64,000 bases of DNA, taken from positions 930,001 to 994,000 of the forward strand of contig NZ_CP062941.1 in the NCBI RefSeq assembly GCF_015101885.1, given 5' to 3'. The position numbers and the translations under genes were made by a program. The DNA is from Massilia litorea (GTDB lineage: Bacteria > Pseudomonadota > Gammaproteobacteria > Burkholderiales > Burkholderiaceae_D). Below, piece by piece: positions 36,392 through 46,615 of this stretch (positions within the stretch are counted from its first letter, which is position 1; each line of letters starts with the position of its first letter). The notes beneath the pieces were generated by a model. The model did no database searches and was not told the origin of the DNA. It saw nothing but the letters and a program-made list of their open reading frames with translations.

Positions 36392-36448
36392 TCGCGTTGT
36401 AATCGATTTGCGTCGATATTTCCCGACCACCCGGGATCTCATTTCCCC

Positions 36449-36509
36449 AAAAAAAATGCCCGCTCAGGGAGCGGGCAAAGTCCAAAACTAGGGATGTCCT
36501 GAAAGAGAC
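36449..36509 (-). ncRNA. Predicted small RNA, distal copy (about 61 nt)
   Basis: The minus-strand -10 box TAATAT at 36521-36516 would start the RNA near G36509. The RNA contains the conserved segment beginning GTCTCTTTCAGGACATCC, then an eight-base-pair GC-rich terminator stem (36477-36470 with 36464-36457) and eight T at 36456-36449. A TGTGA-N6-GCACA palindrome is centred at -41.5. The sister copy at 36602 shares all these parts. No protein frame is seen. Function and family are not recognised; compare with Rfam betaproteobacterial small-RNA families. Confidence 0.6.
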
Positions 36510-36542
36510 AGCTCCATATTAGTTCCCGATTCCCGCACGCTC

Positions 36543-36558
36543 TGTGCGCCACTTCACA
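36543..36558 (-). promoter_or_regulatory. CRP-like operator, distal small RNA
   Basis: TGTGAAGTGGCGCACA on the minus strand matches the CRP consensus TGTGA-N6-TCACA with one change. It is centred 41.5 bases upstream of the predicted start at 36509, the classical class-II activator position. Confidence 0.55.
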
Positions 36559-36601
36559 CATTTAACGTTTTCTCGGCCGTTGCGAAAAAACCATCAGGGG
36601 C

Positions 36602-36665
36602 AAAAAAAAACCCGCTCCGAGGGGGAGCGGGTGAAGTCCAAAACTAGGGATGTCCTGAAAGAGAC
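36602..36665 (-). ncRNA. Predicted small RNA, proximal copy (about 64 nt)
   Basis: The minus-strand -10 box TATAGT at 36677-36672 gives a start at 36665 or 36666. The conserved segment CTGTCTCTTTCAGGACATCC is identical to the other copy over about 34 bases. A nine-base-pair terminator stem (36632-36624 with 36618-36610, five-base loop) and nine T at 36610-36602 follow. The terminator stem sequence differs from copy one but keeps the pairing, a sign of selection on structure. Function unknown. Confidence 0.6.
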
Positions 36666-36699
36666 AGTTCCACTATACGGTTTCGCTATCTCGGCTCTC

Positions 36700-36715
36700 T
36701 GTGCGACAACTCACA
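36700..36715 (-). promoter_or_regulatory. CRP-like operator, proximal small RNA
   Basis: TGTGAGTTGTCGCACA on the minus strand has the same TGTGA-N6-GCACA arms as the distal copy but a different middle. It is centred at -41.5 or -42.5 from the predicted start. Confidence 0.55.
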
Positions 36716-36804
36716 CATGAGACCGGTATTTCACATTTCGCCTACTTCGTTGCGAAAATCGATATGCAGACTGGGCAAAATGGTGAAAAAAGCCACAACG
36801 AGAA

Positions 36805-36845
36805 TGAAAAATGCCGCCTGATTGAAGTCAGGCGGCATTTTTTTT
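36805..36845 (-). terminator. Rho-independent terminator of the sec operon
   Basis: A thirteen-base-pair stem (36809-36821 with 36828-36840) with a six-base loop and T runs on both strands. It lies 30 bases after the secF stop. Confidence 0.9.
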
Positions 36846-36875
36846 GGCCGGGGCATGCACGCATGCCCTTGACGA

Positions 36876-37895
36876 TCAGACGACGGCGCCGTCCGTTTCG
36901 TCCTTTTCCTTGACCGGCTTGATCAGGTCTTCGCGCTTCACACCGAACCACATGGCCAGTGCCGCGGCCACGAACACCGACGAATAGATACCGAAGCAGA
37001 TACCGATCGTCAGCGCCAGCGCGAAATGGTGCAGCGATGGACCGCCGAAGAACAGCATCGACAGCACCATCATCTGGGTCGATGCGTGGGTGATGATGGT
37101 CCGCGAGATGGTGCTGGTGATGGCGTGGTCGATGACCTCGGTCACGCTCATCTTGCGCTGCTTGCGGAAGGTTTCGCGGATCCGGTCGAAGATGACGACC
37201 GATTCGTTGACCGAGTAACCCAGCACGGCGAGCACGGCCGCCAGGACGGTCAGCGAGAATTCCCACTGGAAGAAGGCGAAGAAGCCCAGGATGATGACGA
37301 CGTCGTGCAGGTTCGCCAGGATGGCGGCGACCGCGAATTTCCATTCGAAGCGCACGGCGAGATAGACCACCACGCCGATCACCACCATGAGCAGCGCGTT
37401 CAGGCCGTCGTGGGCCAGTTCGTCGCCGACCTGGGGACCGACGAAGTCGACGCGCTGCAGCGTGACGACTTCTGCGCCGGCGGCATTTGCGCAGCTGGTG
37501 CGCGCCACTTGCTGGCCCTTCTCGAGCACCGTGATCTGCTTGGGCGTGCCGCCTTCGGACGCGCAGACGGCAGCGAAAGCCTGGTTCGAGGCGGTCGCGC
37601 CGCTGGCGTTCTTGACTGGCGGCAGGCGCAGCATGATGTCCTGCGCGGTACCGAAGCTGGCCACCTCGGGCGCTTCATAGCCGATGCCGCGCAGCGTGCC
37701 GCGGATCTTTTCCTGGTCGGCCGCATGCGGATAACGCAGCTCCATCACGGTACCGCCGGTGAATTCGACCGAGAAATTCAGGTGCTTGGTCACCAGGAAG
37801 AACACCGCCGCAACGAAGGTCAGCGCCGAGATCACGTTGAAGATCAAGGCGTGGCGCATGAACGGGATGTCCCGTTTGATTTTGAAAAATTCCAT
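36876..37895 (-). CDS. secF: Protein translocase subunit SecF
   Basis: A 339-residue inner-membrane protein with six TM helices. It works with SecD and YajC to drive preprotein release on the periplasmic side of SecYEG, powered by the proton gradient. It begins MEFFKIKRDIPFMRHALIFN, with EFTGGTVMELRYP in the first periplasmic part. The RND-type motif GYSVNESVVIFDRIRE is in TM4 and STISRTIITHASTQMMVL in TM5. It is 16 bases after secD. The periplasmic loop (about 90-170) carries an insertion with two cysteines (CASEGG and CANAAG). Confidence 0.97.
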   Translation of the reverse strand: MEFFKIKRDIPFMRHALIFNVISALTFVAAVFFLVTKHLNFSVEFTGGTVMELRYPHAADQEKIRGTLRGIGYEAPEVASFGTAQDIMLRLPPVKNASGATASNQAFAAVCASEGGTPKQITVLEKGQQVARTSCANAAGAEVVTLQRVDFVGPQVGDELAHDGLNALLMVVIGVVVYLAVRFEWKFAVAAILANLHDVVIILGFFAFFQWEFSLTVLAAVLAVLGYSVNESVVIFDRIRETFRKQRKMSVTEVIDHAITSTISRTIITHASTQMMVLSMLFFGGPSLHHFALALTIGICFGIYSSVFVAAALAMWFGVKREDLIKPVKEKDETDGAVV

Positions 37896-37911
37896 GACGA
37901 TTCCCTAGTCC

Positions 37912-39789
37912 TTATTTCTTTTCAGCGGGCAGGCCCGGGGTCCAGACGGTGCCCACGGACAGCTTCGTGACCTTCTTGCCGCGACGGCCGTACCACAGGT
38001 TGACGATGCCGCGCATGACGAACACGGCCGAGAACATCGAGGTCAGGATGCCCAGGGTGTGCACGACGGCAAAGCCGCGCACGGCGCCCGAACCGAAGAT
38101 CAGCAGCGCCAGGCCGACGATCAGGGTGGTGACGTTCGAGTCGAAAATCGTGTCCCAGGCGTGGCTGAAGCCATGCGTGATCGCCTGTTGCGGCGTGGCG
38201 CCGCCACGCAGCTCTTCACGGATGCGCTCGTTGATCAGCACGTTCGCGTCGATCGCCATACCGAGCGCCAGCGCAATTGCCGCGATACCCGGCAGGGTCA
38301 GCGTGGCCTGGAGCATCGACAGCAGCGCCAGCAGGAACAGCACGTTGGCCGCCAGCGCCAGTGCACTGAAGACGCCGAACATGTTGTAGTAGATGATCAT
38401 GAAGACGGTAATGGCCAGGAAGCCCCAGACCGTCGAGTGCAGGCCGCGGCTGATGTTTTCGGCACCCAGCTGCGGGCCGACCACGCGTTCTTCAATGAAT
38501 TCCATCGGCGCCGACAGGGCGCCCGAGCGCAGCAGCAGCGCCAGTTCGTTGGCGTCTTCGATGCTGCCGATGCCGGTGATCTGGAAAGTCGAGCCCAGTT
38601 CGCCCTGGATAGTCGGCGCCGTCGGCACGGTGTACTTGCCCTTTTCTTTCAACAGGACCGCCATGCGCTTGCCGATGTTCTCTCGGGTCACGAGGCGGAT
38701 CTTGCGGCCGCCGTCGCCGTTCAGGTCGATCGACACGGCAGGCTGCTGGTTCTGGTCGAAGGTAGCGACCGCGCTGGAGATATAGTCGCCGGTCAAAATA
38801 ATATCTTTCGAGACCACGACCGGAGCGCCGCGGCCTTCGGTGAACAGTTCCGAGTTCAGCGGCACTGCGGCCGACAGTTCGGTGCCTGGCGTCACGGTCG
38901 GATCGACCATGCGCATTTCCAGGGTCGCGGTGCGGCCGATGATGTCTTTCGCGCGGGCCACGTCCTGCACGCCCGGCAATTGCACGACGATACGGTCGGC
39001 GCCCTGGCGCTGGATGACCGGTTCGGTCACGCCCAGTTCATTGATACGTTTGGACAGCGTCGTGATGTTCTGGTTCACGCCCTCTTCCACGGTGCGCTTG
39101 AGCGCTTCCGGCTTCAGGGTCACCAGGAGCTTGAGGTCGCTGCCGTCGGCGGCGTCCGCCAATTGCAGGTCCTGAACCTGGCTCGACAGCACGCTGCGGG
39201 CGGCGGCGCGGGTTTCGGCATCGCGGAAGGTCACTTCCACGGTGTTGCCGCTACGCTCGATGCCGGCGTGGCGCACGTTCTTGTCGCGCAGGATGCTGCG
39301 CACGCTCGCTTGCGTGCCCTTCATCTTGGTTTCCAGCACGGCCTTGGCATCGACCTGCAGCAGGAAGTGGACGCCGCCGCGCAAGTCGAGGCCGAGGTTC
39401 ATCGGCAGCGCACGCAGTTTCTGCATCCAGGCGGGGGTATTCTTCACCAGGTTGACGGTGACGATGTAATCGGGGTCGGCCTGGTCGCGGTTGAGCTGGC
39501 GCTCGAGCGCGAGCTTGGCCTTGAACTGGGCGTCGGTCGTGTCGAAGCGTGCACGCACGGCCGTCGAGTTGCCGGTGCCTTCCAGAGACACTTGTTTAGC
39601 CGGAACACCTTCGCGTGTGAGCACATCCGCGACGCGGGCCGTGGTGTCGCTCGTGATCTTGACCGCGGTCTTGCCGGTCGTAACCTGCAACGCCGGCGAT
39701 TCGCCGAAGTAATTAGGCGCCGTGTACAGCGCACCCAGCAGGAGCGCGACAGCGATCAGTATGTATTTCCAGACGGGATAGCGATTCAT
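37912..39789 (-). CDS. secD: Protein translocase subunit SecD
   Basis: A 625-residue inner-membrane partner of SecF. One N-terminal TM (WKYILIAVALLLGALYTAP) is followed by the large P1 periplasmic domain with LGLDLRGGVHFLLQVD. Then come FQITGIGSIEDANELALLLR and the C-terminal TM bundle with ALGMAIDANVLINERIREEL. Length is normal for the family. It is 54 bases after yajC. Start MNRYPVWKYILIAV at 39789 fits the conserved N-terminus. Confidence 0.97.
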   Translation of the reverse strand: MNRYPVWKYILIAVALLLGALYTAPNYFGESPALQVTTGKTAVKITSDTTARVADVLTREGVPAKQVSLEGTGNSTAVRARFDTTDAQFKAKLALERQLNRDQADPDYIVTVNLVKNTPAWMQKLRALPMNLGLDLRGGVHFLLQVDAKAVLETKMKGTQASVRSILRDKNVRHAGIERSGNTVEVTFRDAETRAAARSVLSSQVQDLQLADAADGSDLKLLVTLKPEALKRTVEEGVNQNITTLSKRINELGVTEPVIQRQGADRIVVQLPGVQDVARAKDIIGRTATLEMRMVDPTVTPGTELSAAVPLNSELFTEGRGAPVVVSKDIILTGDYISSAVATFDQNQQPAVSIDLNGDGGRKIRLVTRENIGKRMAVLLKEKGKYTVPTAPTIQGELGSTFQITGIGSIEDANELALLLRSGALSAPMEFIEERVVGPQLGAENISRGLHSTVWGFLAITVFMIIYYNMFGVFSALALAANVLFLLALLSMLQATLTLPGIAAIALALGMAIDANVLINERIREELRGGATPQQAITHGFSHAWDTIFDSNVTTLIVGLALLIFGSGAVRGFAVVHTLGILTSMFSAVFVMRGIVNLWYGRRGKKVTKLSVGTVWTPGLPAEKK

Positions 39790-39843
39790 AGTGTTCCAGC
39801 GTTGGGTGTTGAGCGACAGCGGCCCGGGGGCCGCGGCGCAGGC

Positions 39844-40176
39844 TTACAGGGACTTCAGGGTACCCTTCGGCAGCAGCGTGGTGACTGCGTTCTTCTGCAC
39901 GACCATTTCGGTACCGGTCGCCACTTCCAGGGTGACGTAGGCGTCTTTCACCTGCACCACACGGCCCAGGATGCCGCCGGCGGTGACGACTTCGTCGCCC
40001 TTGGCCAGCGCTTCCATCATCGACTTCATTTCCTTCTGGCGCTTCTGCTGGGGACGGATCATCAGGAAGTACATGACCACGAACATGATGAGCAGCGGAG
40101 CGAAGGTCGTCAGGTTGCCCATCAGGCCAGGGTCGGCAGCGGTGGTGGTTTGCGCGTACGCGTTGGAAATGAACAC
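39844..40176 (-). CDS. yajC: Preprotein translocase subunit YajC
   Basis: A 110-residue single-pass membrane protein of the SecDF-YajC complex. It starts with GTG: the first residues are MFISNAYAQTTTAADPG, the normal start in Oxalobacteraceae, and a GGAG sits six bases upstream. The TM helix APLLIMFVVMYFLMIRP is followed by the cytoplasmic QQKRQKEMK and the conserved GDEVVTAGGILGRV. The frame is open to 40326, but no ATG upstream gives a family match. It is separated from tgt by 183 bases holding a palindrome, so it may have its own promoter. Confidence 0.93.
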   Translation of the reverse strand: MFISNAYAQTTTAADPGLMGNLTTFAPLLIMFVVMYFLMIRPQQKRQKEMKSMMEALAKGDEVVTAGGILGRVVQVKDAYVTLEVATGTEMVVQKNAVTTLLPKGTLKSL

Positions 40177-40330
40177 AAGGACTCCGATTGTGAGATAAAA
40201 AAAACAGCGCTGTATTCTAGCACCGGCGAACTGCCAGCGGCCATTCCGCACCATGTGGGAATGACATTCATAAATTGCAAGGTGGAAATTGGGGGCGAGA
40301 TCATTTTGTACGGTCCGCCCCGGCATGACC

Positions 40331-40352
40331 GCGTGGGCACGGAGTGCCCACC
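40331..40352. repeat. Short palindrome in the tgt-yajC gap
   Basis: A seven-base-pair GTGGGCA/TGCCCAC stem with loop CGGAG, flanked by CGCG and CCTAC. It is a reduced version of the intergenic repeat family. Confidence 0.6.
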
Positions 40353-40359
40353 TACAACA

Positions 40360-42531
<2,172 letters not shown>

Positions 42532-42637
42532 TGTCTTCAATTCTGGGAAAATAAGTGCTGGCAGCCTTACAATATGGCCCCAAGTACGTGCGGCGAACCC
42601 TCTATTTTACGCTGACCACGGCCAAACTGCTGCATCT

Positions 42638-44698
42638 ATGCCCGCTCCCAAGACTCCTCCCGCTCCGAAAACGACACAAACCAGGCTCGCCAAGCTCGGC
42701 CTGCGCAGCGACATGGACCTGATCCTGCACCTGCCGCTGCGCTACGAGGACGAGACGAAAATCGTGCCGATCCGCGAGGCCTGCCTGCGCGGCGGCCATG
42801 TGTCGCAGGTCGAGGGCGTCGTCATCAAGAACGAGATCGCGCTGAAACCGCGGCGCCAGCTGCTGGTGACCATCGCCGACGACAGCGGAGAATTGCTGCT
42901 GCGCTTCATGAATTTCTACGGCAGCCAGGTGAAACAGCTGGCCGAAGGCGTGCGCGTGCGCGCGCGCACCGAAATCAAGCATGGCTTCTTCGGCGCCGAG
43001 ATGGTGCATCCGACCTATAAAGTCGTCAACGAGAATGCGCCGCTGCCGACTTCCCTGACGCCGGTGTACCCGTCGGGAGAAGGCCTGTCGCAGCCGATCC
43101 TGCGCCGTGCGATTGCCGAGGCGATGCGGCGCGTGGACTGGACCGACACCGTGCCGCCGGCCATTCGCCGCCAGATGGACCTGATGGATTTCCAGCCGGC
43201 CGTGAAACTGCTGCACTATCCGCCGGTCGATGTCGACGAATACGCGCTGATGGAAAAGTCGCATCCGGCCTGGACGCGCATGAAGTTCGACGAACTGCTG
43301 GCGCAGCAGCTGTCGCTGAAACGCGCCCAGCGCGCGCGCCGCGACAAGGGCGCGCCGCACCTGCGCGCGATGGGCCAGATGACCGAAGGGCTGCTGGGCG
43401 CCCTGCCGTTTTCCCTCACCGGCGCCCAGCAACGGGTCCTGCAGGAGATCCGCGCCGACCTGCGCGAGGGCTATCCGATGCAGCGCCTGCTGCAGGGCGA
43501 CGTCGGCAGCGGCAAGACGGTCGTTGCGGCCCTGGCCGCCGCGCAGGCGATCGACTCCGGCTACCAGGCGGCCTTGATGGCGCCGACCGAGATCCTCGCC
43601 GAACAGCATTTTCGTAAAATCGCGGCATGGATGGAGCCGCTCGGCGTCAAGGTCGCCTGGCTGACCGGCAGCCTCAAAAAGAAGGACAAGACGGCGGCCA
43701 ACGAGATGGTCGAGTCGGGCGAAGCGCGGCTGGTGGTCGGCACGCACGCGCTGATCCAGGACACGGTGCAGTTCGCCAAACTGGGCCTGGTGATCGTCGA
43801 CGAGCAGCACCGCTTCGGCGTCGGCCAGCGCCTCACGCTGCGCAACAAGGGCAGCGAGGGCCTGGTGCCGCACCAGTTGATGATGTCGGCCACGCCGATC
43901 CCGCGCACGCTGGCCATGACCTATTACGCCGATCTCGAGGTGTCGGTGATCGACGAGCTGCCGCCGGGCCGCAGCCCGATCGTCACCCGCGCCATCGACC
44001 AGAACCGGCGGGACGAAGTCATCGAGCGCGTGCACGCGGCCGCGCTCGAGGGGCGGCAGGTGTACTGGGTGTGTCCGCTCATCGAAGAATCGGAAGCGCT
44101 GCAGCTGCAGACGGCGACGGAGACCTACGAGACCCTGGCCGAAGCCCTGCCCGATTTGCAGGTGGGCCTGGTGCACGGACGCATGAAGCCGGCCGAGAAG
44201 CAGGCGGTGATGGATGCGTTTACGGCTGCCGAGGTGCACGTGCTGGTGGCGACCACGGTGATCGAGGTCGGCGTCGACGTGCCGAACGCCTCGCTGATGG
44301 TCATTGAACATGCCGAGCGTTTCGGCTTGTCGCAGCTGCACCAGCTGCGCGGGCGCGTCGGGCGTGGATCGGCGGCCAGCGTCTGCCTGCTGCTGTATCA
44401 GAGCCCGCTGGGCCAGGTGGCGAAACAGCGCTTGCTGACGATGCGCGAGACGACCGACGGTTTTGAAATTGCGCGGCGCGACCTGGAGATCCGCGGACCG
44501 GGCGAATTCCTGGGCGCGCGCCAGTCGGGGCAGGCGATGCTGCGTTTTGCCGACCTGGAGACCGACCAGTGGTTAGTGGAACATGCGCGCGATATCGCGG
44601 CGAGTTTATTGGAGAGCGAGACCGGGCCGAATGTGGAGATCGTGGATGCGCACCTGGCGCGCTGGCTGGGTGGACGCGAGGAGTTCCTGAAGGTCTGA
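42638..44698 (+). CDS. recG: ATP-dependent DNA helicase RecG
   Basis: A 686-residue (E. coli 693) superfamily-2 helicase that regresses stalled forks and moves Holliday junctions. The N-terminal wedge domain includes HLPLRYEDETKIVPIREA. The helicase has Walker A GDVGSGKTVVA, MAPTEILAEQH, DEQHRFGVGQR (DEQH box), SATPIPRTLAM, ELPPGRSPI, and the last TRG motif QLHQLRGRVGRG. The ATG at 42638 (MPAPKTPPAPK) is the first start near the family N-terminus; the open frame upstream overlaps queA in antisense. Confidence 0.96.
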   Translation: MPAPKTPPAPKTTQTRLAKLGLRSDMDLILHLPLRYEDETKIVPIREACLRGGHVSQVEGVVIKNEIALKPRRQLLVTIADDSGELLLRFMNFYGSQVKQLAEGVRVRARTEIKHGFFGAEMVHPTYKVVNENAPLPTSLTPVYPSGEGLSQPILRRAIAEAMRRVDWTDTVPPAIRRQMDLMDFQPAVKLLHYPPVDVDEYALMEKSHPAWTRMKFDELLAQQLSLKRAQRARRDKGAPHLRAMGQMTEGLLGALPFSLTGAQQRVLQEIRADLREGYPMQRLLQGDVGSGKTVVAALAAAQAIDSGYQAALMAPTEILAEQHFRKIAAWMEPLGVKVAWLTGSLKKKDKTAANEMVESGEARLVVGTHALIQDTVQFAKLGLVIVDEQHRFGVGQRLTLRNKGSEGLVPHQLMMSATPIPRTLAMTYYADLEVSVIDELPPGRSPIVTRAIDQNRRDEVIERVHAAALEGRQVYWVCPLIEESEALQLQTATETYETLAEALPDLQVGLVHGRMKPAEKQAVMDAFTAAEVHVLVATTVIEVGVDVPNASLMVIEHAERFGLSQLHQLRGRVGRGSAASVCLLLYQSPLGQVAKQRLLTMRETTDGFEIARRDLEIRGPGEFLGARQSGQAMLRFADLETDQWLVEHARDIAASLLESETGPNVEIVDAHLARWLGGREEFLKV

Positions 44699-44708
44699 AC
44701 GGGGTTCG

Positions 44709-44737
44709 CAGGGTGGGCGGGTTCTCCGCCCACCCTA
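44709..44737. repeat. Palindrome after recG, probable bidirectional terminator
   Basis: An eleven-base-pair stem (44710-44720 with 44726-44736) with loop GTTCT, again with AGGGTGGGC and GCCCACCCT arms. It lies between two convergent genes and starts 11 bases after the recG stop. Confidence 0.75.
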
Positions 44738-44794
44738 CGCTACTCGCCGATCGCGATATGTTGTCAACATGCATACGCCGCGGCGCGGCGCAGC

Positions 44795-45784
44795 CTAGCC
44801 GGCGTCGTCGGCTGCGTAGCGCAGCCCGATCTGGCGCCGGATTTCGTCCATCACTTCCATCAGCGCCAGCGTTTCGTCGTGCGTCATGCCGGGGCTTTCG
44901 ACAAGGCCCGCGCGCCAGCAGCGCTGCGCCTCGATCGCTTCGTGCACATAGCCATTGCCGAGATAGGGCGTGTCGATCGTGCGCACGCTGCCGTCTTCCA
45001 GCGCCACGGTAATCGAACGCGCGCGGTGGAACATGGTGTTCATGCGGATGTGCCCGCGCGATCCCGAGACCGTCAGCTCGCCCGGCGTGCGCGCCTGGAA
45101 GGAACAGCTGCAGACCGACATGCCGCCGCCCTCGTGCTTCATGGTGAACGCGGTCTGCACGTCGACGCCGGTCGGTCCCATCTCGGCCTGCGCCTTGACC
45201 TCGCGCACGGGACCGAGCAGGCTGGCGGCGATCGACAGCGGATAGATGCCGAGGTCGAGCAGCGCGCCGCCACCCAGCGCCGGATTGAAGACGCGGTGCT
45301 CGGGGCCGAAGGTGGCGGTAAACCCGAAGTCGGCGACGACCTGGTGCACGGAACCGATCTCGCCCGCCGCGATCAGGCGTTTTACTTGCGCCAGGGCCGG
45401 CATGAAGCGGGTCCACATCGCCTCCATCAGGAACAGGCGTCTGGAACGCGCGAGCGCGACGACCTGCCCGGCCTCAAACCGGTTCATCGTGAACGGTTTT
45501 TCGACCAGTACACCCTTGCCGGCGCCCAGCGCCAGCATCGCATTCCCGGCGTGCTGCGGGTGGGGTGTGGCGACGTAGACCAGGTCGATGCCGTCTGCCT
45601 CGGCAAGCGCCTCGTAGGAGCCGAAGGCGGCGGCGCGGAATTCCGCGGCGAAGGCCTCGGCCTTGTCGATACTGCGCGAGGCGACGCCGGCCAGGACCGC
45701 GCCCGGGACATCCTGCAGCGCGGTCGCGAACGCACGCGCGATCTTGCCGGTGCCGAGGATCCCCCAACGAACCGTGTCCACCAT
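44795..45784 (-). CDS. Gfo/Idh/MocA family oxidoreductase
   Basis: A 329-residue NAD(P)-dependent dehydrogenase. The Rossmann fold starts VRWGILGTGKIARAFATAL, with the sugar-dehydrogenase catalytic motif VEKPFTMN at about residue 95 and ALGGGALLDLGIYPLSIA, typical of trans-dihydrodiol and glucose-fructose oxidoreductase relatives. The substrate is probably a sugar or sugar-like polyol, but I cannot tell which. The GGGAG ribosome site precedes the ATG at 45784. It follows the DUF3025 gene by 21 bases in the same direction, third in a transcript with pyrC. Confidence 0.88.
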   Translation of the reverse strand: MVDTVRWGILGTGKIARAFATALQDVPGAVLAGVASRSIDKAEAFAAEFRAAAFGSYEALAEADGIDLVYVATPHPQHAGNAMLALGAGKGVLVEKPFTMNRFEAGQVVALARSRRLFLMEAMWTRFMPALAQVKRLIAAGEIGSVHQVVADFGFTATFGPEHRVFNPALGGGALLDLGIYPLSIAASLLGPVREVKAQAEMGPTGVDVQTAFTMKHEGGGMSVCSCSFQARTPGELTVSGSRGHIRMNTMFHRARSITVALEDGSVRTIDTPYLGNGYVHEAIEAQRCWRAGLVESPGMTHDETLALMEVMDEIRRQIGLRYAADDAG

Positions 45785-45805
45785 GGCTACTCCCTTTATG
45801 TTTAT

Positions 45806-46615
45806 TTACGCCGCCCGTTTTGGGCGGAATACGGTCGTGTCGAGATAAAAGGCCTGGTCCTGCTCCGGCCACCAACCCGGTACGCCCAGCACCGGCAGCG
45901 GCGTAAAGCTGGAGGTAGTCAGCCCTTCCGCGCGCAGTAGCTGCGCCACCGTGTCGTCGATCCAGGCGCGTTGGCCGGCGGCGTCAAAGCTGAACCAGGC
46001 ATCGGGCGCGAACACGATGCGCACATGCGCCGTGATCGCCTTGCGCGGAGCGACCAGCTTTTCCATCAACGCGTGGCCGAACAGCCACAGCTGGGCGTCA
46101 GGGCCGAACATGGCGCGCTTTTCGAACAGCGCAGCGTCCCAGCAGTGCGCGCGCAGTTCGTCGACCAGCGCCCGCCCCTCGCTCGATGCGCGCACCACCA
46201 GCAGTGCCGCGTTCTCATCAAAAATGGTGGCGGCGTCGCGCGCCGGACCACGTGCCTTATTGCCGCCGGCCGCCGCGATCTGCGCCGCCTGCAGGGCGTT
46301 CAGCTCGCGTTTTATGAGCGGAAAAGTCTGCCACACCAGGCCATTGAAAAAGTCGTGCAGGTTGTCGCGCGTCGGCACCTTCCCCGTGGCGCTGATGAAC
46401 TCTTCGTACGCCGTCCCCTCGGGCAGCGACTCCTGGGGCACGAAACTGATCGGCAAATCCCGGTGGTTGCGCAGCGCCAGCAGGGCGGCGTGGCGATTAA
46501 AAGCGCCGGCGAACTCCTCGCCCTCGAGACGCAGGGCTTCCCAGGCGGGACGCACGGCGTCGTACCACGGCCGCGCCCAGTCGATCTGGGCAAGTTCGGA
46601 CGGCAAAGCGGACAC
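45806..46615 (-). CDS. DUF3025 family protein
   Basis: A 269-residue soluble protein of unknown function. It has the family centre PTRDNLHDFFNGLVWQTFP followed by IKRELNALQAAQI, then ARGPARDAATIFDENAALLV. The histidine and acidic residues in RDNLHDFFNGL are conserved in DUF3025 and could form a site. The start is GTG at 46615, directly abutting the pyrC stop (TAAGTG), so translation is likely coupled. No metabolic link is known; it sits between pyrC and a Gfo/Idh dehydrogenase. Confidence 0.85.
   Translation of the reverse strand: MSALPSELAQIDWARPWYDAVRPAWEALRLEGEEFAGAFNRHAALLALRNHRDLPISFVPQESLPEGTAYEEFISATGKVPTRDNLHDFFNGLVWQTFPLIKRELNALQAAQIAAAGGNKARGPARDAATIFDENAALLVVRASSEGRALVDELRAHCWDAALFEKRAMFGPDAQLWLFGHALMEKLVAPRKAITAHVRIVFAPDAWFSFDAAGQRAWIDDTVAQLLRAEGLTTSSFTPLPVLGVPGWWPEQDQAFYLDTTVFRPKRAA

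Larger units (their letters stand above)
36392..36875. other. Intergenic region with an imperfect tandem duplication and two predicted small RNAs (484 bases)
   Basis: Two related units lie at 36449-36600 and 36602-36760, offset by about 155 bases. From the minus strand each has, in order, a TGCGAAAA-rich upstream part, a CRP-like palindrome, a -10 box, a conserved CTGTCTCTTTCAGGACATCC stretch that continues CTAGTTTTGGACTT, and a terminator hairpin with a long T run. No open frame across the region looks protein-coding. The secF terminator lies at the right end. Confidence 0.75.
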
